Made by a program: the position numbers and the translations under genes. The notes under the pieces are model-generated. The model did no database searches, had not been told where the DNA came from, and saw only the letters and a program-made list of their open reading frames with translations. From Clostridium sp. CAG:1013 (GTDB lineage Bacteria; Bacillota; Clostridia; Oscillospirales; Acutalibacteraceae), in contig HF972615.1 of assembly GCA_000432995.1 (NCBI GenBank), positions 1-17,759 on the forward strand: DNA of 17,759 nucleotides. The letters run 5' to 3'. Position 1 is the stretch's first letter. Each line of letters starts with the position of its first letter. Shown piece by piece: positions 1-6,190 of the stretch.

Positions 1-523
1 GGCGGTAGACCTTCAGCTTTTCCTTTGCGGTTTGCAGTTCCGCTACGCTGGCATCCAGTTTAGAAAACAGCTCTTCAATTTTGGAGACAGTGCGTTCCTG
101 CTCATCAAGAGAGGGAACAGGCACCTCAATATTTTTAATGACATTTTGTGTAATTGCTTTGAAAGTTGTTCCTGTCCCTGACTTCCGTAACTGTGCCTCA
201 TAGTACCTGAAAAAGTACAAAAGGTATTTCAAACAAATACTACTGCCCGGACGAATTGCTGTTAAACCACGACCAATACATACCTTTCCAGGAGATAGAT
301 TCGTCGGACCAACAGGAGCTCGAACAGATAAAAGGATATCATCTTTTTCAGCTATTTTAGTCGGTTGAGAACAGTAGGTCCTTATATTAGGATACAAGGC
401 CCCAAAATCTGCCTTCCCTTGAAAAAATGGAATGCCAACTCCGTTGGTATTATAGTATTTCGATTCTGGTGATTGCCCTGCAATTATTGTGCAGCAATCT
501 TTTAGCTTATGTATAGTAGACAT
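1..523 (-). CDS. hsdS: Type I restriction-modification specificity subunit HsdS (partial, 3' end outside window)
   Basis: Translating the minus strand from the ATG at 523 gives 174 residues that run off the left edge. The protein is the DNA-recognition subunit of a type I restriction-modification complex and works with HsdM and HsdR. Early residues show the target-recognition-domain pattern GQSPESKYYN, followed by GVGIPFFQGKADFG. The last third reads VPVPSLDEQERTV and then a helical stretch (KIEELFSKLDASVAELQTAK), which is the conserved coiled-coil spacer after the first target-recognition domain. The second domain should lie beyond the edge. The gene starts 17 bases after the DUF2971 gene ends, so it is the third gene of the hsdR operon. 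The ribosome site is weak. Family assignment is firm; target specificity cannot be read. Confidence 0.9.
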   Translation of the reverse strand, partial: MSTIHKLKDCCTIIAGQSPESKYYNTNGVGIPFFQGKADFGALYPNIRTYCSQPTKIAEKDDILLSVRAPVGPTNLSPGKVCIGRGLTAIRPGSSICLKYLLYFFRYYEAQLRKSGTGTTFKAITQNVIKNIEVPVPSLDEQERTVSKIEELFSKLDASVAELQTAKEKLKVYR

Positions 524-540
524 TCGTTTCTCATCTCAAT

Positions 541-1710
541 TTATATGATTTTTACTTTTTCTGCCCTGTTTCCTTGGAAGCGAATGGCTTCGCCATCTTG
601 CCACGCCTTAAAAATTTTATCAAAAGCAAGGTCATCGCTTTTGATGATTTGAGAAGCGCTATAAATCTCTTTGGGTATGACTTCTACCGTTCGATTTGTC
701 TCCATCAAACGCTCCTCAAATAAAACAAAATCTGATATTATTCTTTCTTCTGTAATATTCGAATACCAGTGGTCAACTTTTTCCGCAATAATCTCTTTTA
801 TTCTGTTCCTTTGAGGCTGCGGCATTTTTGCGCCCAATACAATACCCGTTAATTGTGTAGAGTCGTAATGAAATAGCCTTTGGTGCTCAGACAGCGACGT
901 TCTTTCACCCAAAAGCCAGGGTATTCCACTTGAAAGGACAATTCTTGCCTCTTCTTCATATTCCCAGACTTTGTGTTTCTGAAAATAAGTACCACTGCGT
1001 TCGTCCACAAAAGCACGCCGTTCTTCTTCGGATATTTCTTTACCAATAACAACGGGAGGAAAACACATAAATCCATTGATATCATGCGGCTTATCCAAAT
1101 ATTCGATGTCACGAATCGGAAAAGCCTCATCAATGAAAGAAGTCATTTGAGGCGAGAACGATTTAGGCGTTTGATGAGATATGACCTTTTTTGCCCATGT
1201 CGGGTTTTGCTTTATTTTTCCTTCTGGCACTCGAAAAATAGCACAATAACCACGGTGATTATTTGCGTAATGCGCCCACATCAAGCTAATATCATTTCTC
1301 TTTGAGAAAGAAACAAAATACTTTTCTGCGGGGATATACAAACGAACAAACTCTTTAATTATTTCAAGTAGATGGCTGTAGATGAGTTTTTCAAAGTCAT
1401 TGTTTGCCAAATTCAGAAATTCTGCTCTATCGGTTTCCAATACTTCGTCTACATAGAGAGGCGCTCTGCTCCAATAGAAATCAACTATTCTATCGGAGAT
1501 ATAGGAGAAATTCTGTATTCCCGGATACTTATCAATTGCAAGATGAATCAGCCGCTCCCAACATCCCGAATCTTTCCCAAGGATTGCAAACATCTTTCCT
1601 TCATACGGATCATTGCATTCGGTTGCTGAAGCAAAATAGATTTCGTCATATATTAACTCTTTAATTGATAGTTCCGAGCCAGAACGATATCGATAATAAT
1701 CCATAGTCAC
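541..1710 (-). CDS. DUF2971 family protein inside the type I restriction operon
   Basis: This 389-aa protein carries the marks of the DUF2971 family: YFASATECNDPYEG near residues 25-38 and SFSKRNDISLMWAHYANNHR near 134-153. The family's biochemical role is not established, and members are often found as accessory genes. The chosen GTG start at 1710 overlaps the TGA stop of hsdR (GTGA), so translation is probably coupled; an ATG two codons on is the alternative start. The gene lies between hsdR and hsdS in the same orientation, with 17 bases to hsdS. A defence-related or regulatory role is inferred from this position alone. No signal peptide or membrane span is evident. It is somewhat long for the family, with about 80-90 extra C-terminal residues that I do not recognise. 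Confidence 0.8.
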   Translation of the reverse strand: MTMDYYRYRSGSELSIKELIYDEIYFASATECNDPYEGKMFAILGKDSGCWERLIHLAIDKYPGIQNFSYISDRIVDFYWSRAPLYVDEVLETDRAEFLNLANNDFEKLIYSHLLEIIKEFVRLYIPAEKYFVSFSKRNDISLMWAHYANNHRGYCAIFRVPEGKIKQNPTWAKKVISHQTPKSFSPQMTSFIDEAFPIRDIEYLDKPHDINGFMCFPPVVIGKEISEEERRAFVDERSGTYFQKHKVWEYEEEARIVLSSGIPWLLGERTSLSEHQRLFHYDSTQLTGIVLGAKMPQPQRNRIKEIIAEKVDHWYSNITEERIISDFVLFEERLMETNRTVEVIPKEIYSASQIIKSDDLAFDKIFKAWQDGEAIRFQGNRAEKVKII

Positions 1711-4448
1711 GCCACCAATTCCCGATTCATTTCCATTAAAATTACTTCGTACTCTTCTCCGAACACCTCATAGAACCTCCCAAGGCCGCCCTTGCGGTCA
1801 AAGGGGTTTAGGTCCAGGTCCTCCGGCTGAATGCTCAGAGAGGTGGCGATGTGGTCCTTCACCAACTGGAGCCACTCCATCTGTTCCGCGGTAAAATGCA
1901 CCGCACCGGCGTTGCGGCGAAAAGTCCACTGCTGGAAGTTATAGTTTACCTTATCAGCGAAGGGCTGTAAACCCTCCGCTTCGCCCATCTCAAAACGGAT
2001 GATGGATACCAGGTCAGCCAACTGGCGCAGCGTACCCGTTCCCTTGACCTTTTCCGGTTTCTTAATGGCATAGCAGTCCCACAGCCGCTCAATGGTCACG
2101 CCTTTGCTCCGCAGTTTCTCATAGAGGGCTTTCAGCTTCTCAATGGCCATGGGCCGGTCCTGATAGGCCTGGCTGTACAGGATGCGCAGGGCGATGATCT
2201 CATCCTTGTTCTCCTCAATGAACTCATGGAAGGTCCGAATCACCCGGTCAGCGTTTTCCTCCTTCTGGGCGTCAAACCCGGAAAAGAGCAGGGTATCCGG
2301 GTTGGTATTGTCGATGATTTGCTCATGGCTGCGGCGGACATTCTCGATAAAGTCCCGGACCTCTGGACGGCAGAGGGGTGCGGCAGCCTGCGTCGCCGCC
2401 TCTCGCTGCACCATTTTCAGTTGCTCTTCCGTGGGCTCCTCGGTCTGAAACTTCTCCTGTGCCTGGGCTGTGAGAATATCCTCGTCAAAGGCGTTGAGCA
2501 GTTCCTCAGCTAACTGACTGGCCGGAACACCCACCACCTGGGCAAAGTCCTTCCGTTCGCCGGAGCTCATCTGGCTGTTGAGGCGGATCACTCGGTTGGC
2601 AAGAGAGGTCAGGATATCCTCATCCCGAGCGCCCAAAGCTACCGTCATCATCAGCTCTTTCAGCGAAACCGAGGGCTTGCGCTCCAGGGTGCGGGTTTCG
2701 GACTTCTTAGACTTAGTGACACCCACCGCATCCACAATAACGAAGTGATCCTTGTTCTCGGTGGCCGAAGGGGTCACTTTTTGCAGATCGTCCTTACTGA
2801 GGGTACGAGTACCCCGGCCCTTCATCTGCTCAAAATAATTCTTACTGCGTACATCCCGCATGAAGATCAGGCACTCGATGGGCTTGACATCGGTGCCGGT
2901 GGCAATCATATCCACTGTTACAGCAATTCGAGGATTGTAGTCATTGCGGAACTCACTGAGCACGCTCTCTGGATTTTCCGCAGAGTAGGTAATCTTTCTG
3001 CAAAATTCGTTTCCCTCTCCGAACTCCTCCCGGACAATCTGGATGATGTCGTCGGCATGGCTGTCGGTTTTGGCAAAAATCAAGGTTTTGGGAACTTCTT
3101 TGCGTCGCGGGAACAGCGTGGTAAACAGATTGTCCCGGAAGGTGCGAATCACCATGCGGATCTGGCTTGGATTGACAATATCCCGGTCCAACTGAGTAGG
3201 CTTGTAGTCCACATCCTCATCCAGCTGCTTCCAGCGTTTTTCTCTCGAAAGTCGGTTACGGCACTCAATGACCTGCTTCATGATGTGGGCGCCGCTCTTG
3301 GTCACCTGGGTTTCAATGAGGAAGATATCCTCACCCACATTGACACCGTCGATAATGGCCTGCTCCCGAGAATATTCACTAACCACATTCTCATTGAAAA
3401 AGGCAAAGGTGCGCTTGTCCGGCGTAGCGGTGAGTCCAATAAGGAAAGCGTCAAAATAGTCCAGCACCTGTTGCCAAACATTGTAAATAGAGCGGTGACA
3501 CTCATCGATAATGATACAATCAAAAAACTCCGGTGGGTACTTTTCGTTGTAGACTACCTCTTTAGACAATTGACGGTCTGCTGAAGTCAACTCATTGAGA
3601 GATGTCTCCTCCGCCGACTCGTCCAGTTCCTCACCCTTCAAAATGGAGTACATTCGCTGGATGGTACTAATACACACCTGCACATCCTGAGGAATATAAG
3701 AACTTTTTAGCCGCCGTACCCCATAAATTTCGGAGAAAGACCGGTTGTCATCATTAGGCCGGTAGGCAAGAAATTCCCGCTCAGCCTGTTCCCCCAGGCC
3801 CTTGGTATCCACCAGGAAAAGTACACGGTTGATCTTGGCGTATTTCAGCAGGCGGTATACCGCCGTAATGGCGGTAAAAGTCTTGCCCGCGCCGGTGGCC
3901 ATCTGAATCAACGCTCTGGGTCGATTTTGTGCAAAGGACTGCTCCAGGCTCTCAATAGCTGTAATCTGACAACTGCGGAAGCCTGTAGGATCAAAAGGTG
4001 GAAAATGCTTCATACGATTGCGGATAGTATCCTCAGACTTCAGCAAAGCGAGAAGGCTTTCAGGACGGTGAAGGCTGAAGATGCGGCGGGAGCGATATTT
4101 CTGGTCGTGATAATCCGTAAAGCGTGTCAGTTTCCCAGTGGCTTCATAGGCAAAACGGATTTGATATTCAGCCTTGACCCACTTAAAGGTGCTACCCGCA
4201 TAGCGGCTGGACTGTGTTTCTACCACAGTGATATTCTCGCCTTTATCGTTAGCTTTTGCCTCAACAACTCCCACAGGGATTCCTTCTATGAACAGTCCAT
4301 AATCTACCGGCCCAGTACTGGTGGGGAATTCCCGTACAGCTACTCCTAGACTTGCCTGCGGGTTTAACTGGGTCATATCCTGGAGCACCCATCCTGCCTG
4401 CAATAGCCGTTTGTCAATGGATTCACGAGCCTTTTGTTCCGGAGTCAT
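1707..4448 (-). CDS. hsdR: Type I restriction endonuclease subunit R (HsdR, EcoEI-like)
   Basis: HsdR is the ATP-driven DNA translocase and nuclease of a type I restriction complex. Numbering from the ATG at 4448 (913 aa): the nuclease domain has D49 and E63-A-K65, the PD-(D/E)xK pattern, inside GPVDYGLFIEGIPVGVVEAK. The motor has Walker A ATGAGKT at 184-190, DECH at 315-318, TATP at 340-343 and motif VI QMKGRGTR near 541-548. The C-terminal part resembles the EcoEI R-subunit C domain. An in-frame ATG at 4475 exists, but the 4448 start has an AGGTG ribosome site six bases upstream, and a TATAAT at 4474-4479 covers the upstream ATG, so the shorter form is preferred. The gene is first in the operon and overlaps the DUF2971 gene. 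No frameshift is seen and it looks intact. Confidence 0.95.
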   Translation of the reverse strand: MTPEQKARESIDKRLLQAGWVLQDMTQLNPQASLGVAVREFPTSTGPVDYGLFIEGIPVGVVEAKANDKGENITVVETQSSRYAGSTFKWVKAEYQIRFAYEATGKLTRFTDYHDQKYRSRRIFSLHRPESLLALLKSEDTIRNRMKHFPPFDPTGFRSCQITAIESLEQSFAQNRPRALIQMATGAGKTFTAITAVYRLLKYAKINRVLFLVDTKGLGEQAEREFLAYRPNDDNRSFSEIYGVRRLKSSYIPQDVQVCISTIQRMYSILKGEELDESAEETSLNELTSADRQLSKEVVYNEKYPPEFFDCIIIDECHRSIYNVWQQVLDYFDAFLIGLTATPDKRTFAFFNENVVSEYSREQAIIDGVNVGEDIFLIETQVTKSGAHIMKQVIECRNRLSREKRWKQLDEDVDYKPTQLDRDIVNPSQIRMVIRTFRDNLFTTLFPRRKEVPKTLIFAKTDSHADDIIQIVREEFGEGNEFCRKITYSAENPESVLSEFRNDYNPRIAVTVDMIATGTDVKPIECLIFMRDVRSKNYFEQMKGRGTRTLSKDDLQKVTPSATENKDHFVIVDAVGVTKSKKSETRTLERKPSVSLKELMMTVALGARDEDILTSLANRVIRLNSQMSSGERKDFAQVVGVPASQLAEELLNAFDEDILTAQAQEKFQTEEPTEEQLKMVQREAATQAAAPLCRPEVRDFIENVRRSHEQIIDNTNPDTLLFSGFDAQKEENADRVIRTFHEFIEENKDEIIALRILYSQAYQDRPMAIEKLKALYEKLRSKGVTIERLWDCYAIKKPEKVKGTGTLRQLADLVSIIRFEMGEAEGLQPFADKVNYNFQQWTFRRNAGAVHFTAEQMEWLQLVKDHIATSLSIQPEDLDLNPFDRKGGLGRFYEVFGEEYEVILMEMNRELVA

Positions 4449-4542
4449 GTATCGCACCTGCCCTACATTCCACATTATATATCATTGTATCATATGTTCC
4501 CGGAAATACTACGTTTTCCTACAAATCTCAGGAAGATATACG

Positions 4543-4572
4543 AAAAGCCAGGATCGTTTGATCCTGGCTTTT
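4543..4572. terminator. Bidirectional intrinsic terminator after tRNA-Arg
   Basis: The arms AAAAGCCAGGATC (4543-4555) and GATCCTGGCTTTT (4560-4572) pair perfectly over 13 bp around a 4-base loop. The A and T tracts let it act in both directions. On the minus strand it follows the CCA end of tRNA-Arg directly, so it ends the tRNA transcript before hsdR. Confidence 0.9.
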
Positions 4573-4573
4573 C

Positions 4574-4650
4574 TGGTGCGCCCGACTGGATTCGAACCAG
4601 CGGCCTACAGAGTCGGAGTCTGTCACTCTATCCAGCTGAGCTACGAGCGC
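4574..4650 (-). tRNA. tRNA-Arg(CCG)
   Basis: The minus strand folds as a full cloverleaf. The acceptor arm is GCGCTCG with CGGGCGC, the D arm is GCTC/GAGT, and the anticodon stem ACAGA/TCTGT encloses the loop CTCCGAC with anticodon CCG. The T arm is GCTGG/CCAGT with loop TTCGAAT. The CCA end is encoded (4574-4576). It reads the rare arginine codon CGG. Its 5' half and promoter are duplicated upstream at 4804-4880. Confidence 0.97.
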
Positions 4651-4653
4651 AAA

Positions 4654-4684
4654 TATATATGAAAACCGCAGAGGCGGTAGTCAA
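4654..4684 (-). promoter_or_regulatory. Putative promoter of tRNA-Arg(CCG) with a hairpin in the spacer
   Basis: On the minus strand TTGACT (4684-4679) is followed by a 17-base spacer and then CATATATAT, which abuts the tRNA. The spacer contains a small inverted repeat, ACCGC/GCGGT, with a 4-base loop. The degraded upstream copy keeps the same layout (TTGATT, ACCGC/GCGGT, CATATATAT). That conservation supports the promoter reading, although the -10 box is imperfect and lies unusually close to the tRNA. Confidence 0.5.
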
Positions 4685-4717
4685 CCTTTTGAAAAATAGT
4701 AGTCAAACAGTAGTCAA
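4677..4717. repeat. Three phased GTAGTCAA direct repeats
   Basis: The octamer GTAGTCAA occurs at 4677-4684, 4699-4706 and 4710-4717, with start-to-start distances of 22 and 11 bases, so all three face the same side of the helix. The first is the -35 region of the tRNA-Arg promoter. They lie inside the 192-bp segment between the two tRNA-Arg 5' halves. A protein-binding role, such as arm-type sites of a tyrosine recombinase, is inferred. Confidence 0.6.
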
Positions 4718-4803
4718 CGGCAGGACTTTTTCTTTCTGCCGATCCCGCAAAGGCGGATAAACACTGGCTTTTTCGGAATGTCTCAACTGAATCGGCCTGA
4801 ACC

Positions 4804-4880
4804 GTCGGAGTCTGTCACTCTATCCAGCTGAGCTACGAGCGCGAATATATATGAGAACCGCAAAAGCGGTAATCAACTTT
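4804..4880 (-). pseudogene. Truncated copy of the tRNA-Arg 5' half with its promoter
   Basis: Bases 4804-4842 match 4612-4650 of tRNA-Arg(CCG) over all 39 positions. They cover the acceptor 5' strand, the D arm, the anticodon 5' stem and the whole anticodon loop CTCCGAC, then the match stops. The upstream flank to about 4880 is also homologous to the tRNA-Arg promoter, with five transitions and one indel by eye. No 3' half follows, so it cannot give a tRNA. It probably marks one side of an integration or recombination event at the anticodon loop. Confidence 0.85.
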
Positions 4881-4964
4881 TAAATCTGTCCCAAAAGTCA
4901 GCTCACAGTATAGCTTAACTCTGGTGCGAAAAGAAGGGAATCTTGTCGAAGAAAAAAACTTTTC

Positions 4965-5384
4965 TCATTCACCACGACCATTTTCCAGCTGACGTCGCAC
5001 CCAATCCACAGTATCTTCCGCGGAGATGTTCTGAGACGCCCGAAGAAGAGCAATTAGCTTTTTTTCGTCGGGGGAGAGTTCCCCAATGGTGCTGGGATTC
5101 GGGAAAGGCTTTTTGGGGCATCTCTCACGATCTGTGAGGATCACCGGAGCACCGTTTTCCTCTTCCTCTTCGAAAAAGAACTCAATGGGTGCGCCGCAGA
5201 TGCGCGCAATCTTGCCCAATGTAGTTGGATCCGGAGAAGTTTTTCCCGTTTCATAATAGGTGTAAGTGGCGCGGTTCATGTTCAAAGCGTCGGCAATGTT
5301 TTGCTGGGAATAGCCCGCTTTTAATCGGGCCTGCCGCAAACGGTCTGCCAAAAAACTATTGGTTCCGCCGAAACTTTTCGCCAT
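4965..5384 (-). CDS. XRE-family helix-turn-helix transcriptional regulator
   Basis: The protein has 139 aa. Residues 12-66 form a Cro/C1-type HTH domain with RLRQARLKAGYSQQNIADAL, then NRATYTYYETGKTSPDPTTL and KIARICGAPIEFFF, the usual DNA-binding and capping pattern. An acidic linker (EEEEE) and a charged helical C-terminal region of about 60 residues follow, without a recognised domain; it may serve dimerisation. The ATG at 5384 has GGGAG six bases upstream. The gene stands alone, between the tRNA-Arg remnant and the divergent tRNA-Gly. Its target is unknown. Orphan XRE regulators beside integration scars are often leftovers of mobile elements, which is inference here. The 10-mer TCCCATTCTC occurs at 5392-5401 and 5453-5462 upstream and could be its own operator. 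Confidence 0.9.
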   Translation of the reverse strand: MAKSFGGTNSFLADRLRQARLKAGYSQQNIADALNMNRATYTYYETGKTSPDPTTLGKIARICGAPIEFFFEEEEENGAPVILTDRERCPKKPFPNPSTIGELSPDEKKLIALLRASQNISAEDTVDWVRRQLENGRGE

Positions 5385-5624
5385 GAAAAACTCCCATTCT
5401 CCTTTTTGTGGATATGCCTATGAAGCCGAATGAAATAATATCCTTTAGCTTATCCCATTCTCTGGCTCACTACCACGAAAAAAGGAGCACTTTTTCAAGT
5501 GCGATATGTATTATATAATAGCTTCGACAAAAAAGCTAGCGATTCGACACAATTTGCAGTGTAGTGTGAAGTATATTCACAAAACATCCTGTTCCTGCTC
5601 CCGAAAGTTTTTTCTATCCTCGCA
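5385..5624. other. Intergenic region upstream of the XRE gene and tRNA-Gly
   Basis: This AT-rich stretch of about 240 bases has no convincing gene. It contains the direct repeat TCCCATTCTC (5392-5401, 5453-5462). A 6-bp hairpin at 5487-5502 is followed on the minus strand by TCCTTTTTT, a possible weak terminator or attenuator ahead of the XRE gene. The palindrome TGTGAAGTATATTCACA lies at 5565-5581. A TATTAT upstream of the XRE ribosome site could be its -10 box, but I see no good -35. Confidence 0.4.
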
Positions 5625-5653
5625 TTGACTTTTTTGCTTTCAAGCGCTATAAT
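5625..5653 (+). promoter_or_regulatory. Sigma-A promoter of tRNA-Gly
   Basis: TTGACT (5625-5630), a 17-base spacer and a perfect TATAAT (5648-5653) form a near-consensus housekeeping promoter. The tRNA starts 20 bases after the -10 box, which fits a short leader. Confidence 0.9.
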
Positions 5654-5673
5654 ATCTAAGCACTGAAAAATGT

Positions 5674-5747
5674 GCGGGCGTAGTTCAGTGGTAGAACATC
5701 AGCTTCCCAAGCTGAATATGAGGGTTCGATTCCCTTCGCCCGCTCCA
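5674..5747 (+). tRNA. tRNA-Gly(CCC)
   Basis: The sequence folds as a cloverleaf. The acceptor arm is GCGGGCG with CGCCCGC, the D arm is GTTC/GAAC, and the anticodon stem TCAGC/GCTGA encloses TTCCCAA with anticodon CCC. The T loop TTCGATT is present, with discriminator T and an encoded CCA. It reads the glycine codon GGG. A strong promoter lies upstream and a T-tract terminator about 25 bases downstream, so it is a single-gene transcription unit. Confidence 0.97.
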
Positions 5748-5772
5748 CCAGCGCGACGCTGGACCCAAGTCG

Positions 5773-5804
5773 CGATCATCACGGTTGTGGTGGTCGTTTT
5801 TTTT
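5773..5804 (+). terminator. Intrinsic terminator of tRNA-Gly
   Basis: CGATCATCAC (5773-5782) pairs with GTGGTGGTCG (5787-5796) over 10 positions including two G-T pairs, loop GGTT, followed by eight T. A smaller hairpin CCAGCG/CGCTGG (5748-5762) lies between the tRNA and the terminator. It is the first of three related modules. Confidence 0.9.
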
Positions 5805-5874
5805 ATTGCTCGCGTTAAGACAGTGTCTCTTTTTTTCTAGTTCTGTCAGTAGAAGAAAGTTGCCGCTCCCAAGT

Positions 5875-5912
5875 CGCGAATTCCACTCTTTAGTTGGGGT
5901 TCGCGTTTTTTT
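5875..5912 (+). terminator. Intrinsic terminator-like hairpin, module 2
   Basis: CGCGAATTCCA (5875-5885) pairs with TGGGGTTCGCG (5895-5905) over 11 positions with two G-T pairs, followed by seven T. No gene in front of it is recognised, so it may be a back-up terminator for tRNA-Gly. Confidence 0.65.
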
Positions 5913-5982
5913 GTTGCCCACGTTTTCAGCATGGATTCGTTTTCGTCCAGCCCATCTACTAGCGTGACGCTGGACCCAAGTC

Positions 5983-6013
5983 GCGATCGTCACAGTTGTG
6001 ATGGTCGCTTTTT
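5983..6013 (+). terminator. Intrinsic terminator-like hairpin, module 3
   Basis: GCGATCGTCAC (5983-5993) pairs with GTGATGGTCGC (5998-6008) over 11 positions, loop AGTT, followed by five T. It is a diverged copy of the tRNA-Gly terminator with compensating stem changes. It insulates the downstream ATPase gene from tRNA transcription. Confidence 0.7.
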
Positions 6014-6073
6014 CTATTTTATCTTCGGAAAATTCCCACTGTGTTCAAGTCTAAAACAATGACAAAGGTATAT

Positions 6074-6102
6074 TTGATTAGCAAGTGCGGGGTTTCTAGA
6101 TT
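6074..6102 (+). promoter_or_regulatory. Possible promoter of the first MgtA-type ATPase gene
   Basis: TTGATT (6074-6079), a 17-base spacer and TAGATT (6097-6102) match the housekeeping consensus at four of six bases each. The site lies inside the in-frame extension that begins at 6041, which argues against that upstream start. I do not recognise an M-box (ykoK) Mg2+ riboswitch in the 6025-6190 leader. Confidence 0.35.
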
Positions 6103-6190
6103 ATCAAAACAAGAAAAAAGCAAGATTTCTAATGGAACGAATCGTACAGTTCTATGTTATGATTATGGCAACCAAACGGAGGTGAGATAC

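Larger units (their letters stand above)
5764..6013 (+). repeat. Three terminator-like hairpin modules sharing CCCAAGTCGCGA
   Basis: The 12-mer CCCAAGTCGCGA occurs at 5764-5775, 5868-5879 and 5975-5986, about 105 bases apart. Each copy leads into a hairpin and a T tract: stems end at 5796, 5905 and 6008. Copies 1 and 3 are alike over about 50 bases, including the upstream AGCG-GACGCT hairpin. Their stem changes keep pairing (A-T to G-T, T-G to T-A). Copy 2 keeps only the 12-mer and an 11-bp hairpin with a different inside. No ORF or RNA gene is recognised between them. Confidence 0.75.

Noticed and set aside
2745..3584. Plus-strand frame of 279 codons inside hsdR
   Set aside because: It is a shadow of hsdR, whose helicase motifs are intact on the other strand.
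4434..4760. Open frame of 108 codons on the plus strand across tRNA-Arg
   Set aside because: It contains the typical false translation of an antisense tRNA (WIRTSGLQSRS) and has no codon bias or ribosome site; the tRNA explains it.
5685..5993. Open frame of 102 codons on the minus strand across tRNA-Gly
   Set aside because: Its end (SGRRESNPHIQLGKL) is the antisense of tRNA-Gly and the rest is terminator repeats.
6041..6190. N-terminal extension of the first ATPase from the ATG at 6041
   Set aside because: No ribosome site at 6041, a possible promoter lies inside it, and the ATG at 6191 has GGAGGTGA at good spacing.
6025..6190. Mg2+ (M-box) riboswitch before the first ATPase
   Set aside because: I could not find the conserved M-box segments or a leader terminator; a covariance-model search would settle it.
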